From positions 2,703,234 to 2,767,233 of the forward strand of contig OX030955.1 of NCBI GenBank assembly GCA_943735955.1: 64,000 nt of DNA, written 5' to 3'. Shown in pieces: positions 1-25,341 of this stretch (positions within the stretch are counted from its first letter, which is position 1; the number at the start of each line of letters is the position of its first letter). Under the pieces are notes generated by a model. The model was not told the DNA's origin and searched no databases. It was given only the letters and a program-made list of their open reading frames with translations. A program made the position numbers and the translations under genes. The DNA comes from Piscicola geometra. Lineage: Eukaryota; Annelida; Clitellata; Hirudinida; Piscicolidae.

Positions 1-1
1 T

Positions 2-3000
2 GTCGAAAATGCACTAACTGGCTATGAGGGTGTCATGAGGCTTGGAAAAGACCACTCCAGTCCCCTGCTTGACAGTCTGAACGCTTCTGTCGAGAATCTC
101 AGTATTGGAAATTATAACCTCGACAAGGATGAGTTCAATACTAAAGTGATCAACTTTAATCCGCGTGTTTTTGGCGATCATTTACAAGATAAACCAACCC
201 GTAACGGAAGTGATAAGATCGACGGGATGGGTGATCGTAACAATATACTAACGATGAAGTCTTACATAGATGATACCATCAAAAATAAGGAAATAGACGA
301 AAAATCAGACGCAGCTAGAAGAATCCAAAACTGGTATCGAAAAAAGAGAAAAAACGCAGAAAAAACTGCCAAACAATTAAATAACACGCTTAAAGGCAAT
401 TCAGTAACTGAATTATCTTACAAAGAGGCGGTAAAAGCACTGATACCAAACACCGAAAACATATTCGCATCGGCCGAAGTTTTATCCATCACGTCGTACA
501 GCAACGACTCAATCGCATCGAAGACGACAGGACAACACGCGGTGGAGGAAGGCTACTACGACAGCTTCATCAACGAGAAGTTCATCGAGACAGGCAGGAA
601 GGAGGCGGTTGGGAAGGAATTAAAGGAGGCAAGAAGGAAGAATGAACCGCAGACTAAATACTCCTGGTGTAGGCAACTTAAATCAGTCTTTCCATTGCTC
701 TTGCAAAATATTTTTTTCTTGCAATTATTATATAGCTTTTTTCTTGCAATTATTATATGGCATTTTTATTGATATTATTAATTTTCATCAATATACGAAA
801 TTATTTGACTTCCCCACAAATTTCTCTTGATTCTCCATTATTCTCATCGGGACTTTCTTACGCTTTCTACAGTAGACGACCTGGAGAAGGAGGTGGTTGA
901 GTCGACAGCTACACAAGGCAGTCGGACCGAGGCAGACTTGAGACGAATCGTCGAGAATAACGGAAAAGGAGTTTGGAAGAGAAACGTCGGGAGGTCAAAG
1001 GAATCTCAGCATTCGTATTTAAGTCGAGACAAGTACGAGCACGTGATGAGTTACCTGCAAGGAATGCAAGGGGGCGATGCAGCGGTGGCAAAGGCGAAGG
1101 TTGCATTTGACTTTAATAGCTATTTTTTTGTCATTTTATTAGTTTTTCCAATAATGAATACTACTATGAAGATTAAATAATAAGACACATTTTTAGTTTA
1201 TTTTATATATTTATATTTTTTAAAAATTTAAAAGTGGTCATTTTCTTTACAGAAAAAAAAGTCACAAAAAGGCAGCAACAACGACGTGACACATAAAGCA
1301 CAAAAGGAAAGACAAGAGAATGGTGGAGGAGATGCTGGCATGGAAAATGAGAGTGGAGTAAACAATAAAAATGAGAAAAACAACAAAAATAATAACAAAA
1401 ATGATAAAAATGACGGTGATGATGATGATGAAAGACATAGTGATGGTGAGGATGAGGTGAAGATGAGATTAATAAATGAGAAGAAAGAGTTGGAAGATAA
1501 AGTCTCCAAGCACCTGGCCTTCATCGACCAGGCATCTGCCATTGCCTAAATCATACTGAACCATAACTAACCATCCAATTATATCTTAGAAGGGACATTA
1601 AAATCAATAGTCATATAAATCACAAATAAAAAAATGCAATATATCAATTTATTAGAATCAATGACAATTAGGATAAAAAAATAATTTAACTTTAAAAAAA
1701 TAAAATAAATAAATAAAATAAATAAATTATATTTGAAAAATTCTTCGACAGCTGATCGAAGACAAGCGAGAGTTGAGCGCCAACCTGCAGAAGTTTCAGC
1801 AGCAGTGCCAGACGATGACCTCGCACTACCAGAACGAGCTGAAGACGAGGGAGGAAAGGTGGTCATTTAGGAGAGATCAATTGAATTATTTCACTGGAAT
1901 AAACATAATAAATTGAAAATGTTAACTTTTTTTCGAAAAAGTAAAAAAATACTTTTTCGAATCGCTAATTAATAAGCATTAATTGGTAAGAAACACAGAA
2001 TTATATATGTCTTTAATATCAAACTAGTCAATCGATCTAAACCAAATGGGAACTAACGACTAACTGGATCGACCCACGAAGGCACGTGATCGAGTTGAAG
2101 AAGCTGAAGGACATCAACACGGCAGCTGAACACATCAAGCGGGAACAGTGGATCAAGGCGGAAGCGAACAAGATCAAGGTGCGCAGTTTTTGTTGTGATT
2201 GTCTATAGTATTAGAATCATTTTTTCAACTCCCATTATAATGATATATTGATTTTAGTGATTATATTTTTATATTATGTTTTTTTTATGGAATTAATAAT
2301 TTCTTTGAATACGAAGTCAAATCTTTTTTATTTTAGTTTTTTTGACCTGTTAGAAATTAAAAATTTCAGGTTTTCAATAATTATTTTCAAATATGTACAA
2401 TATTCTTAATAATTCAAAAAAGGAATTGACAGCAAAGGGATTCGAACCGACGTTGCAGAAGCTGATTGTGCAGCACAAGAAAGAGGTGATGCAGTTGAGG
2501 AGCATGCAGAAGGAAGAGTTGGAGGTGATGGAGGGGAGAGAGAGAAGGAGTTATGAGGAGAGAGTGGAGGAGATGAGGAAGGCGAATGAGGAAGAAGTGG
2601 AGAGGGTGAGGTTGCAGGAGCAGGAAATCGCCAGAAAAGAGTAAGTTCTTGGATAATTAAAAAGATTAAATATTAACATTATGTAATTTAAAAAATTGAT
2701 TATTAGTTTTTTAATTTAATTTTAATCCACACATTTATGCACAACGTTCTAAACTCACTTTCTTCAGCTTCGAGAATAAACTCGAAGAAGAGAAAGAAGC
2801 CTTGAGTGGCGAAAAGACTCGTTTGTGGAATGAGGTGGAGGCGGAGCGGCGGGAGTTGGAGGGGATGGTGGCGAGGAAGGAGGAAGAGGCGAAGAAGGCT
2901 CAACGGAAGCTGGAGGAGGTTCATTCGATCGCCGTCGCTGTCCTCAAGAGGGAGTTCGAAAGCGCCCGAACGGAGCAGCACTCGAGACATGCGGTGAAGT

Positions 3001-4517
3001 GTGTGTGCTTGAGTGTTGATAGCAGTCGATTGATGGGGCAGGGGGGATGATGGTGCTTGAGTGTTGATAGTAGTAGTTTGATTGGGGTTGTGGTTTGTTT
3101 TTTTGGTAGATTATTTTAGAGGATTAGTGGAAGGAGGGGGGAGGGTAAGGTGGTTTATTGGAAAAGATGCTAATGGGGTTGAAAGAAAATGGTTTGACTG
3201 CTGAAAAGTGTGATAGCGTTTTGCAGTTCATAAATTTTTTACCGACAAGGTATTAATATTTTTTCAATTTTTATATACATTGTTTTATATTACGAATAAT
3301 TGTAAAAACTATGCAATAATATTAAAAAATAATTGTATTATAGTAGTAAAAAACAGTTAACACATTCAAAGCTAGAGATGGATAAACTGAAGAGAGAACA
3401 AGAGGAAGAACGAGGAGACTGGGAAAAGAGGTTTTTCCATCGGCAAGAAAACTCTTTGATGGAGAAGGAAAAAGAAATGAGAGAGATGTTGAGAAAAGAG
3501 AGGGATAGAGAGATCGATAAAGTTTTGATGAGACTTGAGAGTGAGAGAGAAGAAGAGTTGGAGAAGCAAAAGCAGTATACAGACCTTCAAATCAGGTTTG
3601 GAGACATTTAAATTCACTGTTTATCTGGTTTATTGTCTGGTTACGTAGAGGGGTTTACTGTTCAATGAATACAAACACTTAGGAAACTCGAGTTGAAACA
3701 CAAGAATGAGTTCCAACAAATCGAAAGATCCGAGAAGCTGATGTCGGAAAAGATTTCTAAACTGAAGGTTGTTATCATCTTTTACATTAATTTTCTATTT
3801 AAAGTCATTAATCCTTTAATGATGCACTTCAATTAATATCATTCTAAATGATCTCAGGCTCACATTTTCAAAAATGAAACCATCAAAGAGAACTTGAAAG
3901 CGAAACTAACTCGGAATAAAACCTTGATAGAAGATTTGTCGAAAGTAAATTATGGCCATTTTGAAGAATATTTTAAATATCTATATATAGATAATATTTA
4001 TTTTGAAGTAAATACTTTTGATTTATTTTTTAAAACCATTGATAGAAATTGGAGGAACGTAATCGAGAGAGAAACAACATGATGGACATTGTGCGACAAG
4101 AAGTAGCCGACAAGATGGCTTCTTTCGAAGCTGAGAATCTCAAATTGAAACAAAATATCTGCGACTTGAGAGCAAAGCACAAAGAAGAGCTCAAAGAGAT
4201 TAAAGCCCTAACGGAAAAACAACTTCAAGTTAAAGAACAAGAAATAGAAGAAATAGAGAGCAGGCTAGATTAAGATTAATATTAATATTAAGACATAAAT
4301 TTTTTTTCTTTTTATATTTCAAAAAGATTCATATTTTAATTTTCAGCAAATATATCTTCCTAATTACAGAGTAAAAGAAATTCTTGCTAAGAAGAACAAA
4401 GTGGAAGAAGAAATAAGAAAAGAGAAGACCGCCGCAATAAAAAGAGCTGATTATATTCAGGAACAATTGCTTGCATTAAAAAGCCAACCTGCAAAAAAGA
4501 AAAGTACAAATAGTTAA
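2..4517 (+). CDS. CEP131: CEP131 (AZI1) centrosomal/ciliary coiled-coil protein, 5'-partial
   Basis: CEP131 is a centriolar-satellite and basal-body protein needed for cilium formation. The frame is open from base 2, so the gene starts upstream of the window. Exons: 2-668, 873-1099, 1253-1531, 1752-1858, 2082-2178, 2423-2640, 2768-2993, 3372-3595, 3683-3767, 3858-3944, 4046-4263, 4370-4517, giving 860 aa in phase. An IQ motif (AARRIQNWYRKKRKN) lies near 316-360. The rest is charged coiled coil. Landmarks shared with the vertebrate protein are FIDQ followed by LIEDKREL, GFEPTLQKLI, and the C-terminal block KRADYIQEQLL. Two introns (from 1532 and from 4264) fit only with GC donors. An AATAAA lies at 4546. 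Identity is firm; the 5' exon edge is not visible and the exon 6 acceptor (at 2422) lacks a pyrimidine tract. Confidence 0.9.
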
Positions 4518-4545
4518 TGTAAAGTTTGGTGCTTTTCTGTACACT

Positions 4546-4551
4546 AATAAA
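4546..4551 (+). terminator. polyadenylation signal of CEP131
   Basis: A canonical AATAAA lies 29 bp after the CEP131 stop codon and 165 bp before the attractin start codon. It is the only such hexamer I see between the two genes. Confidence 0.6.
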
Positions 4552-4673
4552 GCTAGATTTACTTTTACTCGTAAATATGTCTAATAAAGTGTTGTTTGAG
4601 GAGGAAGTGCTTGGAAAAAAGATAATATTAATGGATTTATGAAAGAAATCTAGAGAGATTTTTTTGTCACTTG

Positions 4674-4680
4674 TATATAA
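4674..4680 (+). promoter_or_regulatory. possible TATA box for the attractin gene
   Basis: TATATAA lies 37 bp before the attractin ATG in a 193-bp gap between genes. If used, the 5' UTR would be only a few bases long. Otherwise transcription starts further upstream, or the two genes share a transcript. Position is the only support. Confidence 0.25.
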
Positions 4681-4710
4681 TGCCACCACCGGGCACTCTT
4701 CACTGCCGAC

Positions 4711-18060
<13,350 letters not shown>

Positions 18061-18077
18061 GGTGTACTTTTGCTACA

Positions 18078-18395
<318 letters not shown>

Positions 18396-19051
18396 AATAT
18401 TATTAAGGATAATAAATTTCCATTCCAGCACAAAACATAAAAGCATGAAAGCATAAGGATGTCACGGTTCCCACCGAAAGAAGCATTTTCAACACAAACT
18501 ATTAGCCAGTATCATTATTAGGTTTAATATTTAGTGTTTTTTACATTTTGTGTAAATAAGTGTATTATTATGGAATAGAATTAAATAGCGTGAATAAATT
18601 AAATATTTGAATATTCAACTACAGATTCAAATATTGTGTTCTGTTATTCGATTTTTCCAATTATTTTTAGGTATTAAGTGCTAAAGAATTGTATTATATG
18701 ATTTTGTGGCTACATCAATACTTTAAATGGTTGTATTATAGTTTTGGTTGCTATTTTGGTTGTCATTTTTTCACTTATTTAATCCACAGCTCACTTAGTA
18801 ACATGTATCCAATACTTGAGTGGCCGTAAATAAAATATTTGTTACACAAGTATATAAATAACTTTAGAAATTCTTACACCAAAAACTACTTATAATGTTT
18901 TTTCAACTTTTCAAAAAACTGTTTTATTCACTCTTATGTTTTTCAAGCGCTCATGACGTAATTTATTGAATATGTAAATAGGACACCTCCATGGCATAAT
19001 ACAATGACGCGTTTATATTTATATATATTTTTTCTTTCAATTGTTATATGT

Positions 19052-19236
19052 CAGTCATGGCGAAAACCCGTAGATCTGTCGCTTTTTAGTGACAATTATT
19101 TCGAAATGTATCAATAAAAATATTTAGTTTGAAAATACTTAAAATGTGGACCGATGAAGGTCACAATTGACCGACAAGTTTTCCCCATCCGTCGGTAAGT
19201 TGACAGACAAAGTTATAAAGTCTTTCGCCATGACTG
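19052..19236. mobile_element. Candidate 185-bp MITE with terminal inverted repeats
   Basis: The left end CAGTCATGGCGAAAAC and the right end (reverse complement CAGTCATGGCGAAAGAC) form a 14-bp near-perfect inverted repeat. Both ends are flanked by ATGT (19048-19051 and 19237-19240), a possible 4-bp target duplication. There is no coding capacity. A single copy in the window cannot prove mobility. Confidence 0.4.
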
Positions 19237-20991
19237 ATGTCTCTGAAGTATTTTATATTTTTATGTGGGTTTAAAAAAAAAAAAATATATAAATATATAT
19301 TTATAAAAAAAGATTTTTTGAATTAATCCTTAGACTACTTTTTGAGTTTAAATGATTATTTATAGAAATACTCTATCCATTTGTATCCACATATGGTATT
19401 GCGTGATGGACTTGATCATGTCATTCTTTTCTTTCTCCTCCGTCTACCTTTTTCCCCTATTTTTACGTTTTTCGGTGAATATTATCTTGTTTTTAATACT
19501 CCATACGCAATTTTTCAACTTTTAAAACTCAATACGCGCTATATAAATATGATAATATAGAATCATTTCACAGGTTTGAAACTTTCATAAAAATAGGAAA
19601 TCACTAAATTCTCTTTAAATCACCAGTACTCAATATTGGTCTAAATCTAGAGACCTTTGTTAGGCCAATTCTTGATGTTTGAGCGTGCTTATTGAACTCC
19701 ATTAGCAATCACAATCACCACTCACCGCAAGAAATTTAGCTTGGTAAAGCATTTCTAGCAACATCTAACCTGAGGGTTTTATATCAAGACAGTTGGGCTA
19801 CGCTTTTATTTTGAAGATGAAAAATTATATTATTATCTTTATTATTATCTATTTCCAATTTTATTATTGAAATATATTTACGGTATTTAAATCAAGTCTT
19901 TACACACTCTAAGTATTCGGTCATTCTTGTTTCGTGAAAAAAATTTATACCGTAAAGTTTTTGACAGGGATTTTTGTCAAATTAATAAATAGTATATAGT
20001 AAGGCGCTTTTTAGCATAATTATGTATTTTTTCATTTATCTGGTGACTCTTCGATAATGCGTTTTAAAAATAAAAATAATGCGAATAATAATTACCGAAA
20101 TTTGTATTTGCGCCTATGGGATACTAAGGCATCGGTTGCACTCGTGTCTGGGACCATTAAGCATGTTTGCAAGCAGCAGAACTTTTCAATGCTAGAAAGT
20201 TATTTGCATTTCATGAAACCCTATTCTTGAATCATAGCATGGTTGCTCACAGATTATAGAACCCAATCTATGGTCCACCAGGCGATCCTCTCCAGCTGCT
20301 CCAACGTTTGGGCATCAGTTTTTTATCAAAAGAAATAAAAATTAATGGAAAAGACCTATGTTTCACGCCTAAGGATGCACTTTCTTTAGTGCAATATAAT
20401 TTATATTGTTTTTTGCATTATAATAAAGTTTGTTTTTCATTATTTTCTGTTCTATAATTAATAAACTAAAATACCTTTGGTTAATGGATCTTTATGTCTC
20501 TTTTTTTCAACGTAGCAGCTATTTCACGCGGCTTATTTGTGATATGTAATAACATTACATTGTAATGTACATAGAATTTTGGTTCAATTTAACACTTGTA
20601 AATAGAAGGCATAATCGCATGCTAATGAACTGGTATTAAAAGTCGATTAATTTCATTAAAACTTAGTGAATATTAAAGCTTTATCTTATTTTAACTTTTG
20701 AAAAAGTATAAAAAAGAAAGATTAAAAGATGAAATGAATTGTACATACAATAAGACTGAAGAAATTATTATTGAGGACGATTTTATTCTTTAAATAAAAA
20801 ATTAATAATATATTTTAATATAAAAATATTTCATTTATTTAAAGTATTTTAAACAAGTAATAGAAATTCGTTTTAAATAATTCATCGTAACCCATAATCC
20901 CATACATATCTTCCTCATCCTCCTTCTCATCCTCCTTCTCATCCTCCTTCCATCTCTCCTCAACTTGCTCATCCTCATCCACTGACGTCAC

Positions 20992-23699
20992 TCACTGCCC
21001 TTCCAAGACACCATCGTCTTCCTGCTTTTCATTAGTCGGCGAGTCTTGATCTTGCCTTTCAACTTCCTTGGCTTCCTCTTCAAAGTCGTCTTCGTAATTG
21101 ATTTCCTCCTTGCTTCCATCTCCTTTCTTTTCTTTATCATCCCTTTCTGTATCTACTTCGGAGGGAACCAGGGCGGGAGAGTCGCCATCTTTGCATTCCT
21201 CTTCTTCTTCCCTAAAACTAACAGATAAATTAAGAAATTCTTTAGAAAAAAAATCCGCTGTTGTGAATCATAATGGAAGCAGTCGAAATTATAAAGACTT
21301 TAATAAAATTTTAACAAGTTCTTTATATAATTTAATAGCATTTTATGGTCTGAATTTGTCGATTGGTTATTTGGGTGAACGGGTGGCCGAGTGGTTAACG
21401 ACTCGTGGCTTATAGCCATAGGTGATGGGTTCGATTCCCACACATCCTAGTAGTCTACGTTTCTTGGAGAACAGATGGGCGGCATCAAAAGAAACTTAAG
21501 CCCCAGGAACAGAAATTATGAACTAAAAAATTTGCGATTTTTCCCTTACAACCTAATCGGTTATGTTTTTACATTTAATTTTGCAAAAAAAGTCGCCCGA
21601 TATGGGACTCGAACCCATGACCCTCAGATTACTTGAGGACTTAGCTCTTAAAAGTCTGATGCTCTACCGACTGAGCTAACCGGGCTTACATATGTCTAAA
21701 AGATTATTCCTATTAAATATAAACTGAATACATGAAATATAAATATTTGTAAATAAATAAACTTAAACAAAATTATAATGCGAAAAGAAAACTATTCGAA
21801 AATCAATTGAAGTTTTATTTTTGATAGATTTTGGATAATAATGATCACAACTTATTTATTTTTAGACTCTAAAAATATTTGGCTTGAATATTATGATAGT
21901 ATCATGATACAGATATATTCGAGCTTTCGATCTTCGAAAAATCTATCGTGGACCTTTCTGTGGTTAACCACTTTGTTAACCTAAACCTTACCCTAACCCT
22001 AACCCTAACCCTAACTCTAACCCTAACCCTAACGACCATTTATCAGTTGTTCTTGGGATCAGGAGGGAACTCATTGCGAGTCCTACTCAATTTAATCCAC
22101 TCAGTAACGAGCTAAAACTAAATTATATTATTATTTCATAATATTAAAATAAATAATAATTAAAAAAGCAGACGAGCGCGTAATACTACTTTGGTAAAAC
22201 GACCTCTAATTTCGCACAAAGAATGGTATAATATAATCCGAAAAAAGTGTCCGCCGTGTTAAAGTGAACACCCCTAATCAATATAAACTAATAAAAAACT
22301 GATTGAATGAGTAAAACTTGAAGCTTAGAAAACATTTTAGAGTGACGATGATATAGAAAAATATTCTCATTCTCACCTATACAAGGATTCGTTAGCCTCG
22401 TCTTCTTCATTTAACCTGATAGATGAATGTATCAATTGAAACATAAAGAAATAGTAGATGGCTAGATAAAAAAATCAATAGATTAAAAGATATTCTAAGG
22501 TAACTTAAGTGTTAAACATTTCATAATAAGTTATTATATTAGCACCAAACAAGGATGAAAACGGATACCCACCACCACCAAAACTTCAAAAACCTTTTCA
22601 AATCTATCACTACCATCAACATAATCATCACTACTAACCTACCTCTATCACTACCACAACCCTCAACCACACTATCACCACTTCCACCACAACCACTACT
22701 ACCACCAATACCCGACCACCATTCTTTCATCACCGCACATACTGATCAAGGCCAGACTCAGCCTCGTCTTCTTCCAGCATTGGTGACTCCGAGTCGTCCT
22801 TCTTTTCTTTGGCATCTTCTTTTTTCTTGCTAATATTTGTTTGTTAGAAATCAATAAAAAACAAATTATTCCTTAATGCGGCTAAAAAATGTGAGAAAAT
22901 ATTCTTTTTTGATTAAACCCCTTATTAATTCCTATAGACTTTTTTATATTATTTTTTATACGAGTATTTCGAAATAAATGTTTTCCAATTTTTTCCAAAC
23001 AAAATCAGTTGTTATAAAAATAATGGTAGAGCTCGTAATTGATGTTTTACATGAATTTCCTTCCAATACAATTGACCCTAAAACCACATTTCTAAACCCT
23101 AGCACCAAGCGCGGATTGCTATAAGATAAGAGCAAACTTGATATTTAATTAATCAATTAGATTTACATGTGTGAAAGCTCTTCGTCTTTACCTTTGAAAG
23201 AAAACAATCGTGTTTTATCTATTAGGGGACTAGGAACAAAAAAGTAATCTCATGCATACGGCTTTAAAAGATTTGCAATTAATCCATTAAAAATTACTTA
23301 ATTTTTTTTATAGCTGTTAATCGTTATAGAAATCTTAGCAATAAAATTATAAAACGTCAGCCAACTTATTTCAGTGGGGCAGATGCTTTCATAGAACTCC
23401 TTCTCTTCCCTGTTCCTGCATTCGAGCAGCAGATCGAGCAGGTCTGCCACAAAAGGCACAATCTTCTGCGGCTTTTTCGAGAGCACTTCGGTCATGATGA
23501 GCGTCAAAAGCTTGTTAAAGTCGTTCGGAAGCTTTTCTTCGATGACCTTGCCCTCCTTCAACACCTGATTCCGCATCTGATGTCGCATCTGGAATTGCTT
23601 AACTTCTATCTGTTTTGGCTTCTTTTTCGACTTTTCTTTCTTGATTCTGTCACAGTTCCAATATTCATTGTTGAAAAAAACCGAGCACTTTTTTTCCAT
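20992..23699 (-). CDS. Acidic protein with a possible RIIa/Dpy-30-like dimerisation domain
   Basis: No orthologue is assigned. Exon 1 starts at 23699 and encodes a lysine-rich stretch, then LPNDFNKL followed by TEVLSKKPQKIVPFVADLLD. That pattern resembles the RIIa fold that binds AKAP helices in PKA, SP17, CABYR and ropporin. Later exons 22743-22829, 22377-22415 and 20992-21211 phase with each other and encode a very acidic tail (LEEDEAESGLDQ, INYEDDFEEEAKEVE) ending at the TGA at 20992. The join between exon 1 (donor near 23365) and 22829 does not phase, so an exon in 22.83-23.3 kb is probably missing. RIIa proteins are often sperm or ciliary. That role is inference. Confidence 0.55.
21373..21447 (+). 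repeat. tRNA-derived sequence (possible SINE head)
   Basis: It has perfect Pol III boxes (TGGCCGAGTGG and GGTTCGATTCC) at tRNA spacing and a loop reading TAT. The acceptor stem, however, has at least two mismatches and the T stem is imperfect. The following 70 bp are not AT-rich like their surroundings. A tRNA-derived SINE or decayed tRNA fits better than a functional tRNA. It lies antisense in an intron of the acidic-protein gene. Confidence 0.45.
21594..21685 (-). tRNA. tRNA-Lys (UUU) with a 19-nt intron
   Basis: The acceptor stem GCCCGGT pairs with ATCGGGC (one G-U). The D arm is TAGCTCAGTCGGTAGAGCA. The anticodon stem TCAGA/TCTGA flanks loop C-T-TTT-A-A. An insert of about 19 nt sits after position 37. 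The B box is GGTTCGAGTCC, followed on the transcribed strand by a T run (Pol III terminator). Without the intron the length is 73 nt. It has the same orientation as the host gene. Confidence 0.88.
21978..22034. repeat. Interstitial telomeric repeat (CCCTAA)n
   Basis: About eight CCCTAA units with one CTCTAA variant and a degenerate start (CCTAAACCTTA). The unit is the TTAGGG telomere repeat of most animals. It lies within an intron, flanked by unique AT-rich DNA with genes on both sides, so this is not a chromosome end. Confidence 0.9.
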
Positions 23700-24231
23700 T
23701 TTGAATTTTTTTTTAATTCTGTAAACTTTATCAATAAATTGTTTTAATCGAAGGAAGGAATAAAATAATTAATTAGTTCCGTAACGTCTAAATAAGACGT
23801 CAGAAAGTCATTATTAATTTGCAGACGCTTTCTTTTTGTTTTTGACAATTATCTGACAAATCAGGAAATCAATGTAACAATTTGACTTTGTAACCCTTGA
23901 TGCTAACATAAGCGCAGGAGTTAGGTTATCCTGCGATTGAAAAATCAATAACTTTTTCGCTATTTACTTATATTTAGGGAATTATCGTAAAATAATAAAA
24001 ATAAATTCATTTCAATTAACTAAATGAATAAATAAAAATGTATAGATAAGTGTATATGTCATTCAACCTCTTGAGACTAGAATATTAATTCACGCCTAAT
24101 TTATATACCAGTTAATTCATATGTCTGAATGAGTACATAATGGAATCTATGAATTTACCAGCATATAAACGTATTCGAAACGCTTGAAAGAGCGAACAGG
24201 TGATTATTTCGATAAAAAACCATTAACAAAC
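23700..24231. promoter_or_regulatory. Divergent intergenic region
   Basis: 532 bp between the start codons of the acidic-protein gene (-) and the first small membrane protein (+). AT-rich, with no recognised motif; it must contain both promoters if the start codons are right. Confidence 0.35.
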
Positions 24232-24536
24232 ATGCTGAAAACCATATTTCTGATGTTTATATTTCTGAATGAAGTAGCAGGTTGGTTAGTTTAAATGAAA
24301 GTTTCAGTATTTACCAATTGTCATTGGAGATGAAGAAGTTAAATTTGGCTGAATTTAAATGGATTTAATTGATTCTGATTTCATGGTTCGCAGGTGAAAT
24401 TTCTTGTATGAGATCCTTCAACACAAACTCTTTCCTTGGAGGCCTGATCTTGTCCGTCTTAAGTGTATTATTAGTGCTCATAGCTTATAAAATCATTTCC
24501 AAGAAAAAACCTACGATATTTCCAGTTTACAGTTGA
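24232..24536 (+). CDS. Small single-pass membrane protein, copy 1 (CD164-like tail)
   Basis: Two exons, 24232-24280 and 24394-24536, encoding 63 aa. A 17-residue signal peptide (MLKTIFLMFIFLNEVAG) is followed by about ten extracellular residues, then FNTNSFLGGLILSV leading into a TM helix and a short tail with KKKP. The block S-F-L/I-G-G before the helix resembles the C terminus of CD164/endolyn (MGC-24 family), but the mucin part is missing. It is paired in tandem with a paralogue having the same intron position and phase. Function unknown. Confidence 0.6.
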
Positions 24537-24848
24537 ACAATCAAACAATTGTAGCTTGAAAAAGTTTTTGATTTATTAAACGAGAAAATGTGATTTTTAA
24601 AAAAAAAGTGTTGAACTAAAATAAATAATAGATAGGAATAAAAAAAAGTTTCATCAAAATGAAGTTTATAGATATTTTGACTTCAGACTATATAAATTCG
24701 AAATGACACTTTAAGTCAGCTTTAAAATGTTACAATTGAAAATAGAAACAGCATATTGAGTGAAAACAAGCAATGAAGAGTAATGTATTGACAATACAGT
24801 ATTGTTCAGGTTCTCAATGTTTGCTTACGTGTATCAACGTAGATCGAA

Positions 24849-25242
24849 ATGATTCTCAAAATTATTTTATTTCTTCATTTTGAACTAGTTTGTGGTGAGA
24901 ATCTAATTGATCGGAACAGTTATGCACTTGTATTCTTCATCTTGTGCTAAACAAATTAACAGTATTTCATAAAAGAGTTGCATCATATACGCTAGTTTAT
25001 AATGTGAAAAATTGAGTTTCAAAAATGTCATTTTGAATTATCCAGGCGATACAGCGTGCTCTCGAAAGTTCAACCTGCCTTCCTTTCTTGGAGGAATGAT
25101 TGTCTCCATTCTAATTGGATTGATATCTTTTTTAGCTTACAAAGTGCTCACTGACAAAAAACCTATATTTCTGCAAGCGATACTATTTGTCAAAAGCCTC
25201 GAAAAATTAAGAAATAAAATTATTCTTAAAGTATTGAAATGA
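24849..25242 (+). CDS. Small single-pass membrane protein, copy 2 (CD164-like tail)
   Basis: Two exons, 24849-24894 and 25046-25242, encoding 80 aa. The architecture copies that of the upstream gene: signal peptide MILKIILFLHFELVCG, phase-1 intron right at its end, FNLPSFLGGMIVSIL, TM helix, DKKP. It has a longer basic tail (about 30 residues ending NKIILKVLK). Divergence is high outside the FLGG-TM-KKP core, so the duplication is not recent. Function unknown. Confidence 0.6.
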
Positions 25243-25341
25243 TTTTATTTGGTTTTTAAATAAAGATATTTGAGGTTTAGTCTTTCTACTGACCTTCACA
25301 TTGGTTCACTTTTCATTTAACTTTATTTAACTTTTTTCAAA

